From Bog-257 sp963834135 (GTDB lineage Bacteria; Acidobacteriota; Terriglobia; Terriglobales; Acidobacteriaceae), in NCBI GenBank assembly GCA_963834135.1, contig CAWIAN010000010.1, positions 434,001 through 498,000 on the forward strand: 64,000 bases of DNA, in the 5' to 3' direction. Numbering within the stretch: the first letter of the stretch is position 1; each line of letters begins with the position of its first letter. Under the pieces are notes generated by a model, which made no database searches, was not told the DNA's origin, and saw nothing but the letters and a program-made list of their open reading frames with translations. A program made the position numbers and the translations under genes. Shown in pieces: positions 16,606-25,352 of this stretch.

Positions 16606-17160
16606 ATGGCAATCAAGAGTGACCGCTGGATCCGCAAAATGGCCACCGAACACGATATGATCAATCCCTTTTCGGAGAAACAGATCCGCGAAGGCGTCAT
16701 CTCCTACGGTCTCTCTTCTTATGGCTACGACCTGCGGGTCGCCGACGAGTTCAAGATTTTCACCAACGTGAACAGCACGATCGTCGATCCCAAGAAGTTC
16801 GACGAGCGCTCTTTCGTCAGCATTGAAGCCGATGTCTGCATCGTTCCGCCAAATTCGTTTGCCCTGGCGCGCTCGGTGGAATACTTCAAAATTCCCCGCG
16901 ACACGCTGACGATCTGTGTCGGCAAGTCAACCTATGCGCGCTGCGGCATCATCGTCAACGTGACGCCGTTCGAGCCCGAGTGGGAGGGCTTCGTCACCCT
17001 CGAGATCTCCAACACGACGCCGCTGCCGGCGCGCATTTACGCTAACGAAGGGCTATGCCAGATTCTGTTCTTCCAGTCCGACGAGATTTGCGAGACCAGC
17101 TACAAGGACCGGGGCGGGAAGTATCAGTCGCAGAAAGGCATTGTGCTGCCGAAACTGTAG
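16606..17160 (+). CDS. dcd: dCTP deaminase
   Basis: The 184-aa trimeric-dUTPase-fold protein contains GKSTYARCGIIVNVTPFEP, the catalytic-Glu segment GFVTLEISN, and ANEGLCQILFF. Dcd converts dCTP to dUTP, feeding dTTP synthesis; the thymidylate kinase gene lies 3 kb away. The ATG at 16606 is preceded by AAGGAG at good spacing. Length and N-terminus (SDRWIRKMA) match the family. Whether it is mono- or bifunctional (with dUTPase activity) cannot be decided from sequence by eye. Confidence 0.95.
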   Translation: MAIKSDRWIRKMATEHDMINPFSEKQIREGVISYGLSSYGYDLRVADEFKIFTNVNSTIVDPKKFDERSFVSIEADVCIVPPNSFALARSVEYFKIPRDTLTICVGKSTYARCGIIVNVTPFEPEWEGFVTLEISNTTPLPARIYANEGLCQILFFQSDEICETSYKDRGGKYQSQKGIVLPKL

Positions 17161-17319
17161 CGCGGCACGTATGGGCCGGAAGCAGTTAGCCAGTGCGGGC
17201 AGCGAGATTGCAGACCTTAGCCCGATCTGCAATCGCCACGAAATTCCGAAGCAGATTCCGGATAAAACGCACCTCACCTGAAGTATAGTCGGCCGCACAT
17301 CTCTCAACGGTGAGGTCGA

Positions 17320-17994
17320 ATGGCCACGGTCACACAGTCCTTGCGAGCACAATCCCGCAACTGGTCTCGAATTACTCTGTGGAGCTTCGTCGTCCTGATG
17401 ATGGGCTACGTGCTCTATCACAACGAACGCTTCCTGATAAATACCGCTGACCCAGCATGGCAGCATTATCAGCCATTCAAATGGTGGTTGTTACCGCATG
17501 GTCTGGCGGGAGCCTGTGCGTTGTTTCTGGGTCCAATGCAGTTTTCCGATCGGCTTCGCCAGCGATATCTCCGGTTACACAAGACGATTGGCTGGATCTA
17601 TGTAGCAGGTGCGCTGATTGTCGCGCCGCTGGGCGCATACATCCAATATTTTGAGGGGCGTACGGGCGGCTCGTTCTCTTTCACCATGGCGGCTGCCTCC
17701 GATGCAGCGATGCTGATGTTGACGACAGCGATCGCTCTGTTCTTCGTGCTGCGCGGAAATATCCAGCAGCACCGGCAGTGGATGACGCGCAGCTACGCGG
17801 TCGCTCTGGTGTTCCTCGAGGTTCGCGTGATCTCGGGAGTATTCGGATTCGACAACAGCCCAATAGCCGGCGAGATCATCGTCTGGATGGGCGTGATCTT
17901 TGCAGTACCTTTGGCGGACATCGTCCTCAACTGGCGGGACTTCACGCGCGCCAAAATCACGCAGCACAAAGCGGCGGCGGCAAAAGCCGCCTGA
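17320..17994 (+). CDS. DUF2306-like membrane protein
   Basis: The 224-aa protein has about six hydrophobic helices and the DUF2306 pattern: HGLAGACALFLGPMQFSDRLR, LHKTIGWIYVAG, and QQHRQWMTRSYAVALVFLEVRV, with conserved His and Arg residues that could lie near the membrane surface. The function of this family is unknown; a cytochrome-b561-like fold has been proposed for such His-bearing helices but is not shown here. It stands alone, converging with hfq. Confidence 0.8.
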   Translation: MATVTQSLRAQSRNWSRITLWSFVVLMMGYVLYHNERFLINTADPAWQHYQPFKWWLLPHGLAGACALFLGPMQFSDRLRQRYLRLHKTIGWIYVAGALIVAPLGAYIQYFEGRTGGSFSFTMAAASDAAMLMLTTAIALFFVLRGNIQQHRQWMTRSYAVALVFLEVRVISGVFGFDNSPIAGEIIVWMGVIFAVPLADIVLNWRDFTRAKITQHKAAAAKAA

Positions 17995-18027
17995 CTCGCG
18001 AGAAATTTCGAAGCTGTTTTACTCTGG

Positions 18028-18432
18028 CTACCGCCGTTGTGCGGGAACCGCTTCGCTCTCTTTGTACATGTACTTGATGCTGGGCTTGTAGATCAGCAGA
18101 TTCGCCGCTCCGGTGCGATTTACCTTCAGGCAGTACTTGTCGTACCACTCGATGACGCCGTGGATTTCCTCGCCGTCCTGCAACACCAGGACCATGGGGG
18201 TCTTCCCCTGCATCTGCTTTTGGTAGTAGAAATTCTCGGCGTGCGTCTGCTCGGGCGGAGGGGTCTTTTTGCCGTTCGCGCGGTCGCCACGATCACCACT
18301 GCGCTCCCGGCGATCGCCGTCCGCATGCGAATGGTCGTTGCGATTCAAGGCGGGGCGGATGAGCTTGCGGTTGGCAAACACCTCCGGATCAACAGCTCGT
18401 CCTACGGCGGTGGCATCCATAGAATCTTTCAT
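18028..18432 (-). CDS. hfq: RNA chaperone Hfq with long basic N-terminal extension
   Basis: The 134-aa protein has an Sm/Hfq core at about 64-126: FYYQKQMQGKTPMVLVLQDG, then HGVIEWYDKYCLKV and LLIYKPSIKYMYK (Sm2, YKPSI in place of the usual YKHAI). Hfq hexamers pair small RNAs with mRNAs. Ahead of the core is a hydrophilic tail of about 63 residues rich in Arg, Asp and Asn (RNDHSHADGDRRERSGDRGD), not found in enterobacterial Hfq. I chose ATG at 18432 because AGGAGC lies 7-8 nt upstream; longer frames lack this. It follows holB on the same strand and may be read from the tmk-holB transcript. Confidence 0.85.
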   Translation of the reverse strand: MKDSMDATAVGRAVDPEVFANRKLIRPALNRNDHSHADGDRRERSGDRGDRANGKKTPPPEQTHAENFYYQKQMQGKTPMVLVLQDGEEIHGVIEWYDKYCLKVNRTGAANLLIYKPSIKYMYKESEAVPAQRR

Positions 18433-18616
18433 GGTGTTTGCTCCTGGCTTAGGCACACCGGGCCTTTCGGCAAGTATCATCTCGGAGGCGGAAAACAGCA
18501 CTTGAAGTCTTGCAAAGTTCCGGCGGGTCGCTCCGAGGCTTTTCAGGTGTGAACTTAGCGATACCCTACCACAGCCCAATCCGCAAAACAATGCGCCCGG
18601 GCATACTACTTTGGTA

Positions 18617-19711
18617 TCAGCGCTCCAGGGCCGTGGCGAAGGTGTCCAGGGCCAGCGAACGCAGCAAGTTCCGGCGCATCCCGCTCTCCAGTTCTCCTAA
18701 ACGCTGGGTAGCGCTGACAATCCAGTCGAAATCCACAGCAGCCGCCATACGCGCCAATTCGCCCTGAATGTCCTGGTTGCGCACCAGCTCCGGAGTGGCC
18801 GAACGCAGAAACAGCATGTCTTCCAGCAGCGAATACAAGGTACGAATCAAGTACTCGGTTTTGGCTTTTCCGTCCGCGCCGGCGCGATAGCTGTCAGTGG
18901 CGCGAAACAGATCGCTGTGGTCCTTCGATCCCATGGCCGGTCCGAGCAGGGTCAGCGCATCCTGCCGGGCAGCGACGTACGCCGCCAGATCGAAGCTGCG
19001 TGCACGTCCCAGCCCTCCGCCGCAAATGCGCGCCACCAGCGCGCGCTCTTTAGGCTTCAGCTCTGGCCGCACTTCGGCCAGATAGTTCTCCACTTCTGCG
19101 GCAGGCAGAGGCGCCAGGCGCAGATGCATACAGCGCGAGCGAATGGTCGGCAGCAGCGCGGTGGGATTATCGGTCAGCAGAAAAATCGTCGCAAACTCCG
19201 GCGGCTCTTCCAGGATCTTCAGCAGCGAGTTGGCGGCTTCCTTCATGAAGTCCGCGTCGCTGAAGATGTAGACGCGCTCGCGACCCTCGACCGGACGGTA
19301 ATAAATCTCGTGGATCACGTGGCGCACCTGATCGACTTTCACCAACATCTGCGGCGGATCGGGAGGGATGACCATCACGTCCGGATGGGTCTGGACGAAG
19401 ATGCGCGTCTCTTTCTTATCGGTGTCGCGGAGGTTCTCTCGGGCCTCGACGGCTTCCGCAAAGCGATCTTCCAGAGCGTCAGCCTCGGCGATGCGAACGC
19501 AGTTGGCGCAATGACCGCAGAAATCGGGCAAGCCGTCGGTGATTGGCCTCTCCAGACAGTTCATGGTTTTCGCAACCATTTGGCTGAGCGTGAACTTGCC
19601 CGAACCAGCCGGACCGGAGAGGACCAGGGCATGAGGAAAATGCTCATGAGCGAGCATCTCCCGCAGCGTGTGGACGGTTTCAGCATTGCCGTGGAAATCA
19701 GAGAAAGGCAT
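18617..19711 (-). CDS. holB: DNA polymerase III delta' subunit
   Basis: The 364-aa clamp-loader protein has Walker A GPAGSGKF (about 33-40), a zinc-binding cluster starting NCLE and continuing CGHCANC, the sensor region FSDADFMKEAANSLLKILEEPP, and IRSRCMHLRL. Delta' works with gamma/tau and delta to load the sliding clamp. It lies downstream of tmk on the same strand, the arrangement conserved in many bacteria. An insertion (EDRFAEAVEARENLRDTDKKE) follows the zinc cluster, as seen in acidobacterial homologs. The ATG at 19711 gives the usual MPFSDFHGN start. Confidence 0.93.
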   Translation of the reverse strand: MPFSDFHGNAETVHTLREMLAHEHFPHALVLSGPAGSGKFTLSQMVAKTMNCLERPITDGLPDFCGHCANCVRIAEADALEDRFAEAVEARENLRDTDKKETRIFVQTHPDVMVIPPDPPQMLVKVDQVRHVIHEIYYRPVEGRERVYIFSDADFMKEAANSLLKILEEPPEFATIFLLTDNPTALLPTIRSRCMHLRLAPLPAAEVENYLAEVRPELKPKERALVARICGGGLGRARSFDLAAYVAARQDALTLLGPAMGSKDHSDLFRATDSYRAGADGKAKTEYLIRTLYSLLEDMLFLRSATPELVRNQDIQGELARMAAAVDFDWIVSATQRLGELESGMRRNLLRSLALDTFATALER

Positions 19712-19727
19712 AAAAATCTACGAGATT

Positions 19728-19919
19728 GGGGGATAGGGGTTCGGGAATAAAAAAGTCGGCATCAGCATACTTCCACCTAGCACGATTCTCTTTGCTTCGG
19801 AGAGTGAGACGATCGCAAGTTCGGTGTCCTCTGTACAAAAAACGATCATCGCAGTTTCGTGTGCTTATTCTCGATGCTCAACCGATGCCTATCCCCTATC
19901 CTCTAATCCCTATCCCCCT
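19728..19919. repeat. Pair of complementary GGGGGATAGGG words flanking the tmk-holB spacer
   Basis: GGGGGATAGGG occurs on the plus strand near 19728-19738 and on the minus strand near 19908-19919, inside the last tmk codons. In the tmk-holB transcript these can pair over 11 bp. The tmk end also carries four G-runs (GGGGG, GGG, GG, GGGG) that could form a quadruplex. Confidence 0.4.
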
Positions 19920-20576
19920 AAGCTTCTCTTCTACCACTCTAACAATCTCCGCATGTACGATTTCAATCGCCGGCCGCGCATCGATCTTCACTACGCGCTG
20001 CGGCTCGCGCGCAGCGATTGCCAGAAAACCGTCGCGCACGCGGGTGAAGAACGCCAGGTTTTCCTGCTCAAAGCGATTCTCGTCGTGCTCGGCTTCCTTA
20101 TTGCGCCGGCGCGCCCGCTTCACGCTGGAACTCACATCCGAGTCCATCAGGATGGTCAGGTCTGGCCACAGGTTGCAGCAAAGAAGCTTGTGCAGTTCCA
20201 ACACCGGCTGCGTGCCGAGCTGTCGGCCTCCGCCCTGATAGGCCTCCGTCGAATCGGTGAAGCGGTCGCACAAAACCCACTTCCCTGCTTCCAGCGCCGG
20301 CGCGATGACTTCGGCGATGAGTTGCGCGCGCGAGGCGAACATCAGCGCCATCTCGGCATGAGAATCCAGTCCCGCCGTCCGTGAATCCAGCAGCACCGCC
20401 CGGATTCGCTCGCCGACTTCGGTTCCGCCCGGCTCGCGCGTGGTTACCACTTCGATCTTTTTTTCGCGCAGCGCGGCGGCCAGCTTTTCCAGTTGCGTGC
20501 TTTTGCCGCAACCGTCCAGGCCTTCGAAGGTAATGAACTTCCCGCGCTCCACTCGCTTACCCACGATGGCCATCAT
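19896..20576 (-). CDS. tmk: Thymidylate kinase
   Basis: The 226-aa P-loop kinase has FEGLDGCGKST (Walker A), the DRX-like DRFTDSTEAYQGGGRQL and TREPGGTEVGERIR (substrate loops), and a LID region with RRRNKEAEHDENRFEQ. It phosphorylates dTMP to dTDP. I chose the ATG pair at 20573-20576; the frame is open further up but adds non-native sequence. The C-terminus runs into a G-rich word and ends GIGIRG. Next on the strand is holB, 184 nt away. Confidence 0.94.
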   Translation of the reverse strand: MMAIVGKRVERGKFITFEGLDGCGKSTQLEKLAAALREKKIEVVTTREPGGTEVGERIRAVLLDSRTAGLDSHAEMALMFASRAQLIAEVIAPALEAGKWVLCDRFTDSTEAYQGGGRQLGTQPVLELHKLLCCNLWPDLTILMDSDVSSSVKRARRRNKEAEHDENRFEQENLAFFTRVRDGFLAIAAREPQRVVKIDARPAIEIVHAEIVRVVEEKLRGIGIRG

Positions 20577-20797
20577 AGCAACGATAAACCAGCGCCGCCC
20601 AGCGGCTGGTACGTGCAGCCCGCACTGAGGCATATCGCACTGAGCGAAGGCTGCGGCGGCCGGGAAAAACGTCCGCAACCCGCCAGCTTGTTGCTATTTT
20701 TCGAGCAGAGTTATTTCGACTGCAGCTTTCGCGCGTCGTAAACCGTTGTGATCACCGCGGAACCGCGCGACGAGAATGCCTCGAGTGATTGCTGCAT

Positions 20798-23191
20798 TCA
20801 CGAGGCCAAGTGCATTTTTTCGAGAAGTTGAATGTAGCGCGGGTTCTGGCGCAGATTCTTGAACAGCTGATCGGCCTTGAGGTAGGTGAAGCCAGAGTCG
20901 TGCTGTTGGTAGGCCCGGTCCAGCCAGTAGAGGGCTTTGTCGTCTTCTCCGAGATATGCATAGAGTTCAGCAATCTGGTAAGCCCCATCGCCACCATGGT
21001 TGGCGACGAGTTCTCTCAATGTGGCATCCGAAGCCTGTCGACGGCCCAGGGCGTGATATGCCATTGCTTCCCCAGCCAACTTTGGCCCGTCGTTAGGCTC
21101 CTGCTGCATTTCCGTCAGGGCTTCTTGCGGGCGGCCTCGCGCCAATAAGATCTGGCCTAGCACGAAGTGAACAAATCCCTGTTGAGGGTCCAGGTCCAGA
21201 GCTTTCTGCAATACCTTATCGGCTTCGTCATACTGTCCGGTTTGGTAAAGATCGTTTCCCAGAAATAGATAGCAAGAAGAACACAGCGGGTCCAGCGCGA
21301 CTGCCTGTTTCCATAAGTCGATTGCCTGGTCCAGATGCCCCCGCAGTTCCTCCAAACTGGCGCGAGTGGAGAGTAACTCAGCACTTCCAGGTTGTAGCGC
21401 TGCCGCTTTGTTCAGGGTAGCTTCGGCGCCTTCCCAATCGAGGTCGTAAATCAGACGTATGGACGCCAACGCAAGGTATCCCGCGGCCGAACGCGGGTCC
21501 AGAGCGATGGCTTGTTCTGCATCCTGGCGCGCTCGGCGAAATCCCTCACCTAACTCGAAGTAGCTGTCAGCTGCCATGTTGGCATATACGTCTGACCGCA
21601 GCGCCCAGGCCGGCGAGAAATTCGGATCCAGCTTGATCGCCTGGTTAGCGTAAGCCAGAGCCTTCTCGTAGTTGGCCTTTTCGGATCCTCGATCCAGGAA
21701 ATACGAAGCTTGCAAATAGGCCTGGTAGGCTTCCGGGTTGGTGACCGGTGACCGCGTTGTGACGGAGCTTTCGTCGGCGCCGAGCAACTTGACCTGCAAT
21801 GCCCTGGTGACGGCGCGGGCGATTTCATCTTGCACCGCGAAAATGTCCTTCATCTCCGGGTTGTATTCCTCCGACCAGAGCTGGTAGCCGTCCTTCGCGT
21901 TGGTGAGCTCGGCGGTGATACGAACCCGATCACCTTCCCGCCGCACGCTGCCTTCGAGTATGTTGGTCACATTCAGCTTCTGCCCGACGGCCCGCACGTC
22001 TTCGTTCTTGCCTTTGAACTGAAAGGCGGACGAGCGGCCCGCAACCTTCAGACCAGGCACTTTGGCGAGTTCATTGATCAGCTCTTCGGATAGTCCATCG
22101 GAAAAATACTCCTCATTCTTGCCGGGGCTCATGTCGGCAAAGGGCAGCACGGCAATAGACGCCGTATTGCCCGCAACAGGATCAGTCCGGCTTCGGTTGC
22201 GCCAGAAGTAAGCCGCGACAACGGCCAGCACCAGGAAAACTACAGCCATGACTGCCCGCCTGCGGGCGACCGGCTTTTTGGATTCAGATGAAATTTGGCC
22301 CGGCTTTAGGGCGCTGCTGCGTACGATGCGGTCGGTTTCCAGCCCCCGCTGCAATCTCTGCAAGTCAGCCCGCATATCCGAGGCATGTTGATAACGCAGC
22401 GCGCAGTCCTTTTCCAATGCCTTGGTGATGATGTCATCTAATGCGGGCGGCAGGGCTGGATTCAGGCGGAGAGGCGGAGCAGGGGCTCGATTCAAAATTG
22501 AGTCGAAAATGTCGGCTGAGGATTCACCTCGAAATGGCGGGGTTCCGGTCGCCATCTCGTAGAGCGAAGCACCGAACGAGAACAGGTCTGTCCGCGCATC
22601 CAGTTCCCTGCCTCGCGCCTGCTCCGGAGACATGTACAGCAACGTTCCAACGGGAACTCCCGGCGTAGTCAAAGAGAGCAGCTTGGTGGTTTCATCAGCG
22701 GCCGCGGATTTGGGGCTGTTTTGTGTCACCTGAGCAAGCCCGAAATCCAGGACCTTCGCGTGTCCACGATCGGTGACAAACAGGTTGGCGGGCTTGATGT
22801 CGCGATGAACAATACCCTGGTTGTGGGCGGCTTCGAGCGCATCGGCAATCTCGCTGCCCAGGGACAGCAACACTTCGGTATCCAAAGGGCGTCCCCGGAT
22901 CGCGTTTTGCAGTGTCTTGCCTTCGAGGAACTCCATCGCGATGAAGGTGCGTCCACCCTCTTTGCCGATCTCATAAATAGTGCAGATGTTGGGATGATTG
23001 AGCGCGGAAGCAGCCTGCGCTTCTCGCTCAAAACGCGCTAAAGCATGCGCGTCGTCAGCCATACTGTCCGGCAGGAACTTCAGTGCGACAAAGCGATGCA
23101 GGGCAACATCCTCAGCCTTATAGACAACACCCATTCCGCCACCGCCCAGCTTCTCCACGATGCGGTAGTGCGAGATGGTTTCGCCGATCAT
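20798..23191 (-). CDS. Receptor-type serine/threonine kinase with FlgO-like and TPR domains
   Basis: The 797-aa protein has an N-terminal PknB-type kinase: glycine loop EKLGGGGMGVVYKA, ATP-binding Lys38, catalytic HRDIKPAN (Asp131), and LDFG at 148-151. A transmembrane helix follows at about 308-328. The next domain, SIAVLPFADMSPGKNEEYFSDGLSEEL, matches the FlgO/adenylate-cyclase-associated fold that precedes TPRs in such kinases. About six TPR units complete the C-terminus to about residue 790. The kinase should be cytoplasmic and the TPR part external. This fusion is abundant in acidobacteria. No phosphatase or obvious substrate gene is adjacent. Confidence 0.93.
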   Translation of the reverse strand: MIGETISHYRIVEKLGGGGMGVVYKAEDVALHRFVALKFLPDSMADDAHALARFEREAQAASALNHPNICTIYEIGKEGGRTFIAMEFLEGKTLQNAIRGRPLDTEVLLSLGSEIADALEAAHNQGIVHRDIKPANLFVTDRGHAKVLDFGLAQVTQNSPKSAAADETTKLLSLTTPGVPVGTLLYMSPEQARGRELDARTDLFSFGASLYEMATGTPPFRGESSADIFDSILNRAPAPPLRLNPALPPALDDIITKALEKDCALRYQHASDMRADLQRLQRGLETDRIVRSSALKPGQISSESKKPVARRRAVMAVVFLVLAVVAAYFWRNRSRTDPVAGNTASIAVLPFADMSPGKNEEYFSDGLSEELINELAKVPGLKVAGRSSAFQFKGKNEDVRAVGQKLNVTNILEGSVRREGDRVRITAELTNAKDGYQLWSEEYNPEMKDIFAVQDEIARAVTRALQVKLLGADESSVTTRSPVTNPEAYQAYLQASYFLDRGSEKANYEKALAYANQAIKLDPNFSPAWALRSDVYANMAADSYFELGEGFRRARQDAEQAIALDPRSAAGYLALASIRLIYDLDWEGAEATLNKAAALQPGSAELLSTRASLEELRGHLDQAIDLWKQAVALDPLCSSCYLFLGNDLYQTGQYDEADKVLQKALDLDPQQGFVHFVLGQILLARGRPQEALTEMQQEPNDGPKLAGEAMAYHALGRRQASDATLRELVANHGGDGAYQIAELYAYLGEDDKALYWLDRAYQQHDSGFTYLKADQLFKNLRQNPRYIQLLEKMHLAS

Positions 23192-23390
23192 TGGCGTGAA
23201 TCTTATGTCGCTGCTATCGGCAAGTCAACGAAGAGTGGCCCGGGGTAATGTGCTGATTGCTGGCGTGGCGTACGAGGATGGATGTCGGCCACGGGCGCGT
23301 AGGCTGTCACAAATCTCACACTTCGTAGATAATCGGTCGCACGCTATTTGTAGTCAGTTGAAACATTCCTACTATTCCGAGGGCACCTTT

Positions 23391-23618
23391 ATGGCTCTGA
23401 GCTTTGCTGCTGACATCCGTCCGCTGTTCCGCGAATCGCCCGATATTGATGCGATGAAAAGTTTTGGCCTCGATCTATCCTCTTATGACGACGTGAAAGC
23501 CCAGTCACAGGCGATCTACGAACGTCTCGACGATGGCAGCATGCCTTGCGACGATCCCTGGCCCAAGGAGCAAATCGCCCGCTTTAAGCAATGGATGGAC
23601 GAAGGCATGAATCCGTAG
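23391..23618 (+). CDS. Small conserved hypothetical protein
   Basis: The 75-aa protein begins ALSFAADIRPLFRESPDIDAMKSFGLDLSSYDDV and ends ARFKQWMDEGMNP. This resembles short stand-alone proteins and C-terminal modules in which F-x-x-D-I-R-P-L-F opens the domain and a W-M-D-x-G motif closes it. It has no signal peptide and no metal-binding Cys pair (a single Cys is present). I chose ATG at 23391 with GAGGG 7 nt upstream. No function is assigned. Confidence 0.7.
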   Translation: MALSFAADIRPLFRESPDIDAMKSFGLDLSSYDDVKAQSQAIYERLDDGSMPCDDPWPKEQIARFKQWMDEGMNP

Positions 23619-23639
23619 ATCAATGCACCTCGAAGATGG

Positions 23640-23804
23640 TTGGACTGCCAACTGTGTGCGCTTCGGGCAGCGCTCAAGCTTACGTTTTCAACGCCACGGT
23701 CGTCCCACCTTGCCATCGTGCCGACGACCAATGGGTCGACTGATGCGTACGCCTTGGCGTTGACGCAGTTGGTGCTCGATGTCTCGGAATACTTTGCGCC
23801 GTAA
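23640..23804 (+). pseudogene. Remnant of a secreted-protein C-terminal domain
   Basis: The plus strand reads SGSAQAYVFNATVVP (about 23662-23707) and then, after a frame change and an internal loss of about 40 codons, AIVPTTNGSTDAYAL followed by TQLVLDVSEYFAP and a stop at 23804. These are the two ends of the domain that closes many acidobacterial secreted proteins (AYVLNATVVP ... DISGYFAP). There is no N-terminus or start, so it is a dead fragment. Confidence 0.6.
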
Positions 23805-23849
23805 TCGATGGGATGGATTAATCGCTGGTGCCCCTGGTCCCGGCCCCGC

Positions 23850-24126
23850 ACCGCTCGTCGGGAGCAAACGGCTTGCCCTTCTGAATTCCAATTGCCAGAA
23901 GTTGACCGAGCAATTCCGGCTCCTCGCTGTCGGCTGGCTCTTCCTGAACCAATTCGTTGAGGTCTTCATAGAAGCTGAAGGTGCTGGAACCGACGGTGTT
24001 GAAGGCTTTGTCTGACAAATTAACGAACTTGCCTTCGTGCGGATTAGCAGCTTGCGACAATGGGTAAACCCGCAGCGTTTCGTTGAAGCTTTTGACGGCA
24101 GGTCCGGGACCTCCAAAGTCACAAAA
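23850..24126 (-). pseudogene. Remnant of a DUF1254-family protein
   Basis: The minus strand reads FGGPGPAVKSFNETLRVYPL, then FVNLSDKAFNTVGSSTFSFYEDLNELVQEEP, then LLGQLLAIGIQKGKPFAPDER. This is the central part of DUF1254/DUF1214 proteins, with its typical R-V-Y-P-L and G-K-P-F-x-P-D-E motifs. It has no start codon with a ribosome site and no C-terminal half; the frame closes 15 codons after PDER. It abuts the plus-strand remnant at 23640-23804. The 23619-24246 interval therefore holds decayed genes only. Confidence 0.65.
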
Positions 24127-24246
24127 AAATGTGCCTAACCGCCCGAGCTAACCAACTAGGAGAACTCCCAGTCCGCCGATCACGTTGTAATGTCGCCTCA
24201 TCGCAACGAACCCGTTGGCAGGCTCATTCACGAGCTCTCGGCGTGG

Positions 24247-25188
24247 CTACCGCGATTCGATCGAGTATCGGACGACAATGCCATCCACGTAGGTGACCTC
24301 GACCCGGTAGTCATTCGGCAGATATTCGAAGATCTGCGTCTTCAGACCTTCCTCCGAGGTTGACTGTGAGAGTTGACGTCCGAGCCCCATTAACTGGCTC
24401 ACTTCCCCGATCTGCATGCCACGCCGTAGTTGGGTCATGGGTGTCGACCCGTCGGCTCCAGTAGCAGGGGCGGCGGGAGCAATGGGATTCGTAGCCGTTG
24501 CTTGTAGAATCGGCTTCTGCTGCTGCAAGTCGCCGAAGTCGACGTATGCTTCCAGCATCTTCATCACCGCATCCGGAGTGAGTTGCTCCTGCGGGATGGC
24601 GCCGTTCCAGCGCAGATTAAAGCGCGATCCGCCGCGGATGCGCTTATCGGCAACCTGTTGAGTCTTTATCTGGCTGGCGATCTGGGCGGCGCGGTCGTCG
24701 GAGCGCTGTTCGCGCTCGCGGTTTCTGCGTACACGATCCAGTTCGCGTTGCAGATCGCGTCTGCGTTGCGGATCGCTGGTGTCGCGAATGTCACGCTCCA
24801 GCTGTCTCTCGTAGTTGCTCTTATCGACGTGATAGGGGGTGACGGTGGTGCTGTCGTCATCCCAAAAGGTTCCGAAGCCCCCACCGTCGAGTTGAACCTC
24901 GATCAAATTTTTCTTAACTACCAGCGTGGTGATTGTCGAACGATCTCGGGTTCGAATGGCGGGCCCGAATTCTTTCAGGCGGCTCGAATACTGTTTCCAG
25001 TCCATCGGATCGTCGCGGTCCTGACGCAGGTCAACACCCTTCGCAGTGCCTGGCATATCGATCTGCAATGTGACCTGCTTGCCGACGAAATAACTTTGCA
25101 AGGCGGATTGACCGCCGGCCTGTGCCGCAAATGCTGATATTGACAACATCGATCCGAGAAAGAGAATGGCAGTGGCGCTGCGAAGCAT
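24247..25188 (-). CDS. Secreted protein with BamE/SmpA-like C-terminal domain
   Basis: The 313-aa product has a signal peptide (SATAILFLGSMLSISAFAAQA), a strand-rich first half, and a charged coiled segment (DPQRRRDLQRELDRVRRNREREQ) at about 140-165. The C-terminal part, GMQIGEVSQLMGLGRQ ... FEYLPNDYRVEVTYVDGIVVRYS, resembles the SmpA/BamE fold used in outer-membrane lipoproteins, but there is no lipobox Cys. It may sit in the periplasm. I do not recognise a named family; the fold call is tentative. Confidence 0.7.
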   Translation of the reverse strand: MLRSATAILFLGSMLSISAFAAQAGGQSALQSYFVGKQVTLQIDMPGTAKGVDLRQDRDDPMDWKQYSSRLKEFGPAIRTRDRSTITTLVVKKNLIEVQLDGGGFGTFWDDDSTTVTPYHVDKSNYERQLERDIRDTSDPQRRRDLQRELDRVRRNREREQRSDDRAAQIASQIKTQQVADKRIRGGSRFNLRWNGAIPQEQLTPDAVMKMLEAYVDFGDLQQQKPILQATATNPIAPAAPATGADGSTPMTQLRRGMQIGEVSQLMGLGRQLSQSTSEEGLKTQIFEYLPNDYRVEVTYVDGIVVRYSIESR

Positions 25189-25352
25189 CTAGGCGCTCCT
25201 TGATGTTTGTGACGGCTGTGGTGGGGCGGAGCGAGTCTAGCACAGGACAACTTGAGTGGGAGGAAAACCCCCGCGTCTCGAAAACCGCGAGACGTGCGGC
25301 GCCCTGAGACGCTTCAAGACTGGTCTTTCTGTGAGTCTCGGGTTCTGGCTAA

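Noticed and set aside
23516..23851. Minus-strand frame with VNAKAYASVDPLVVGTMARWDDRG, first taken as more of the DUF1254 remnant
   Set aside because: It is the antisense shadow of the plus-strand secreted-protein remnant (AYVFNATVVP ... YFAP), which explains the same bases better.
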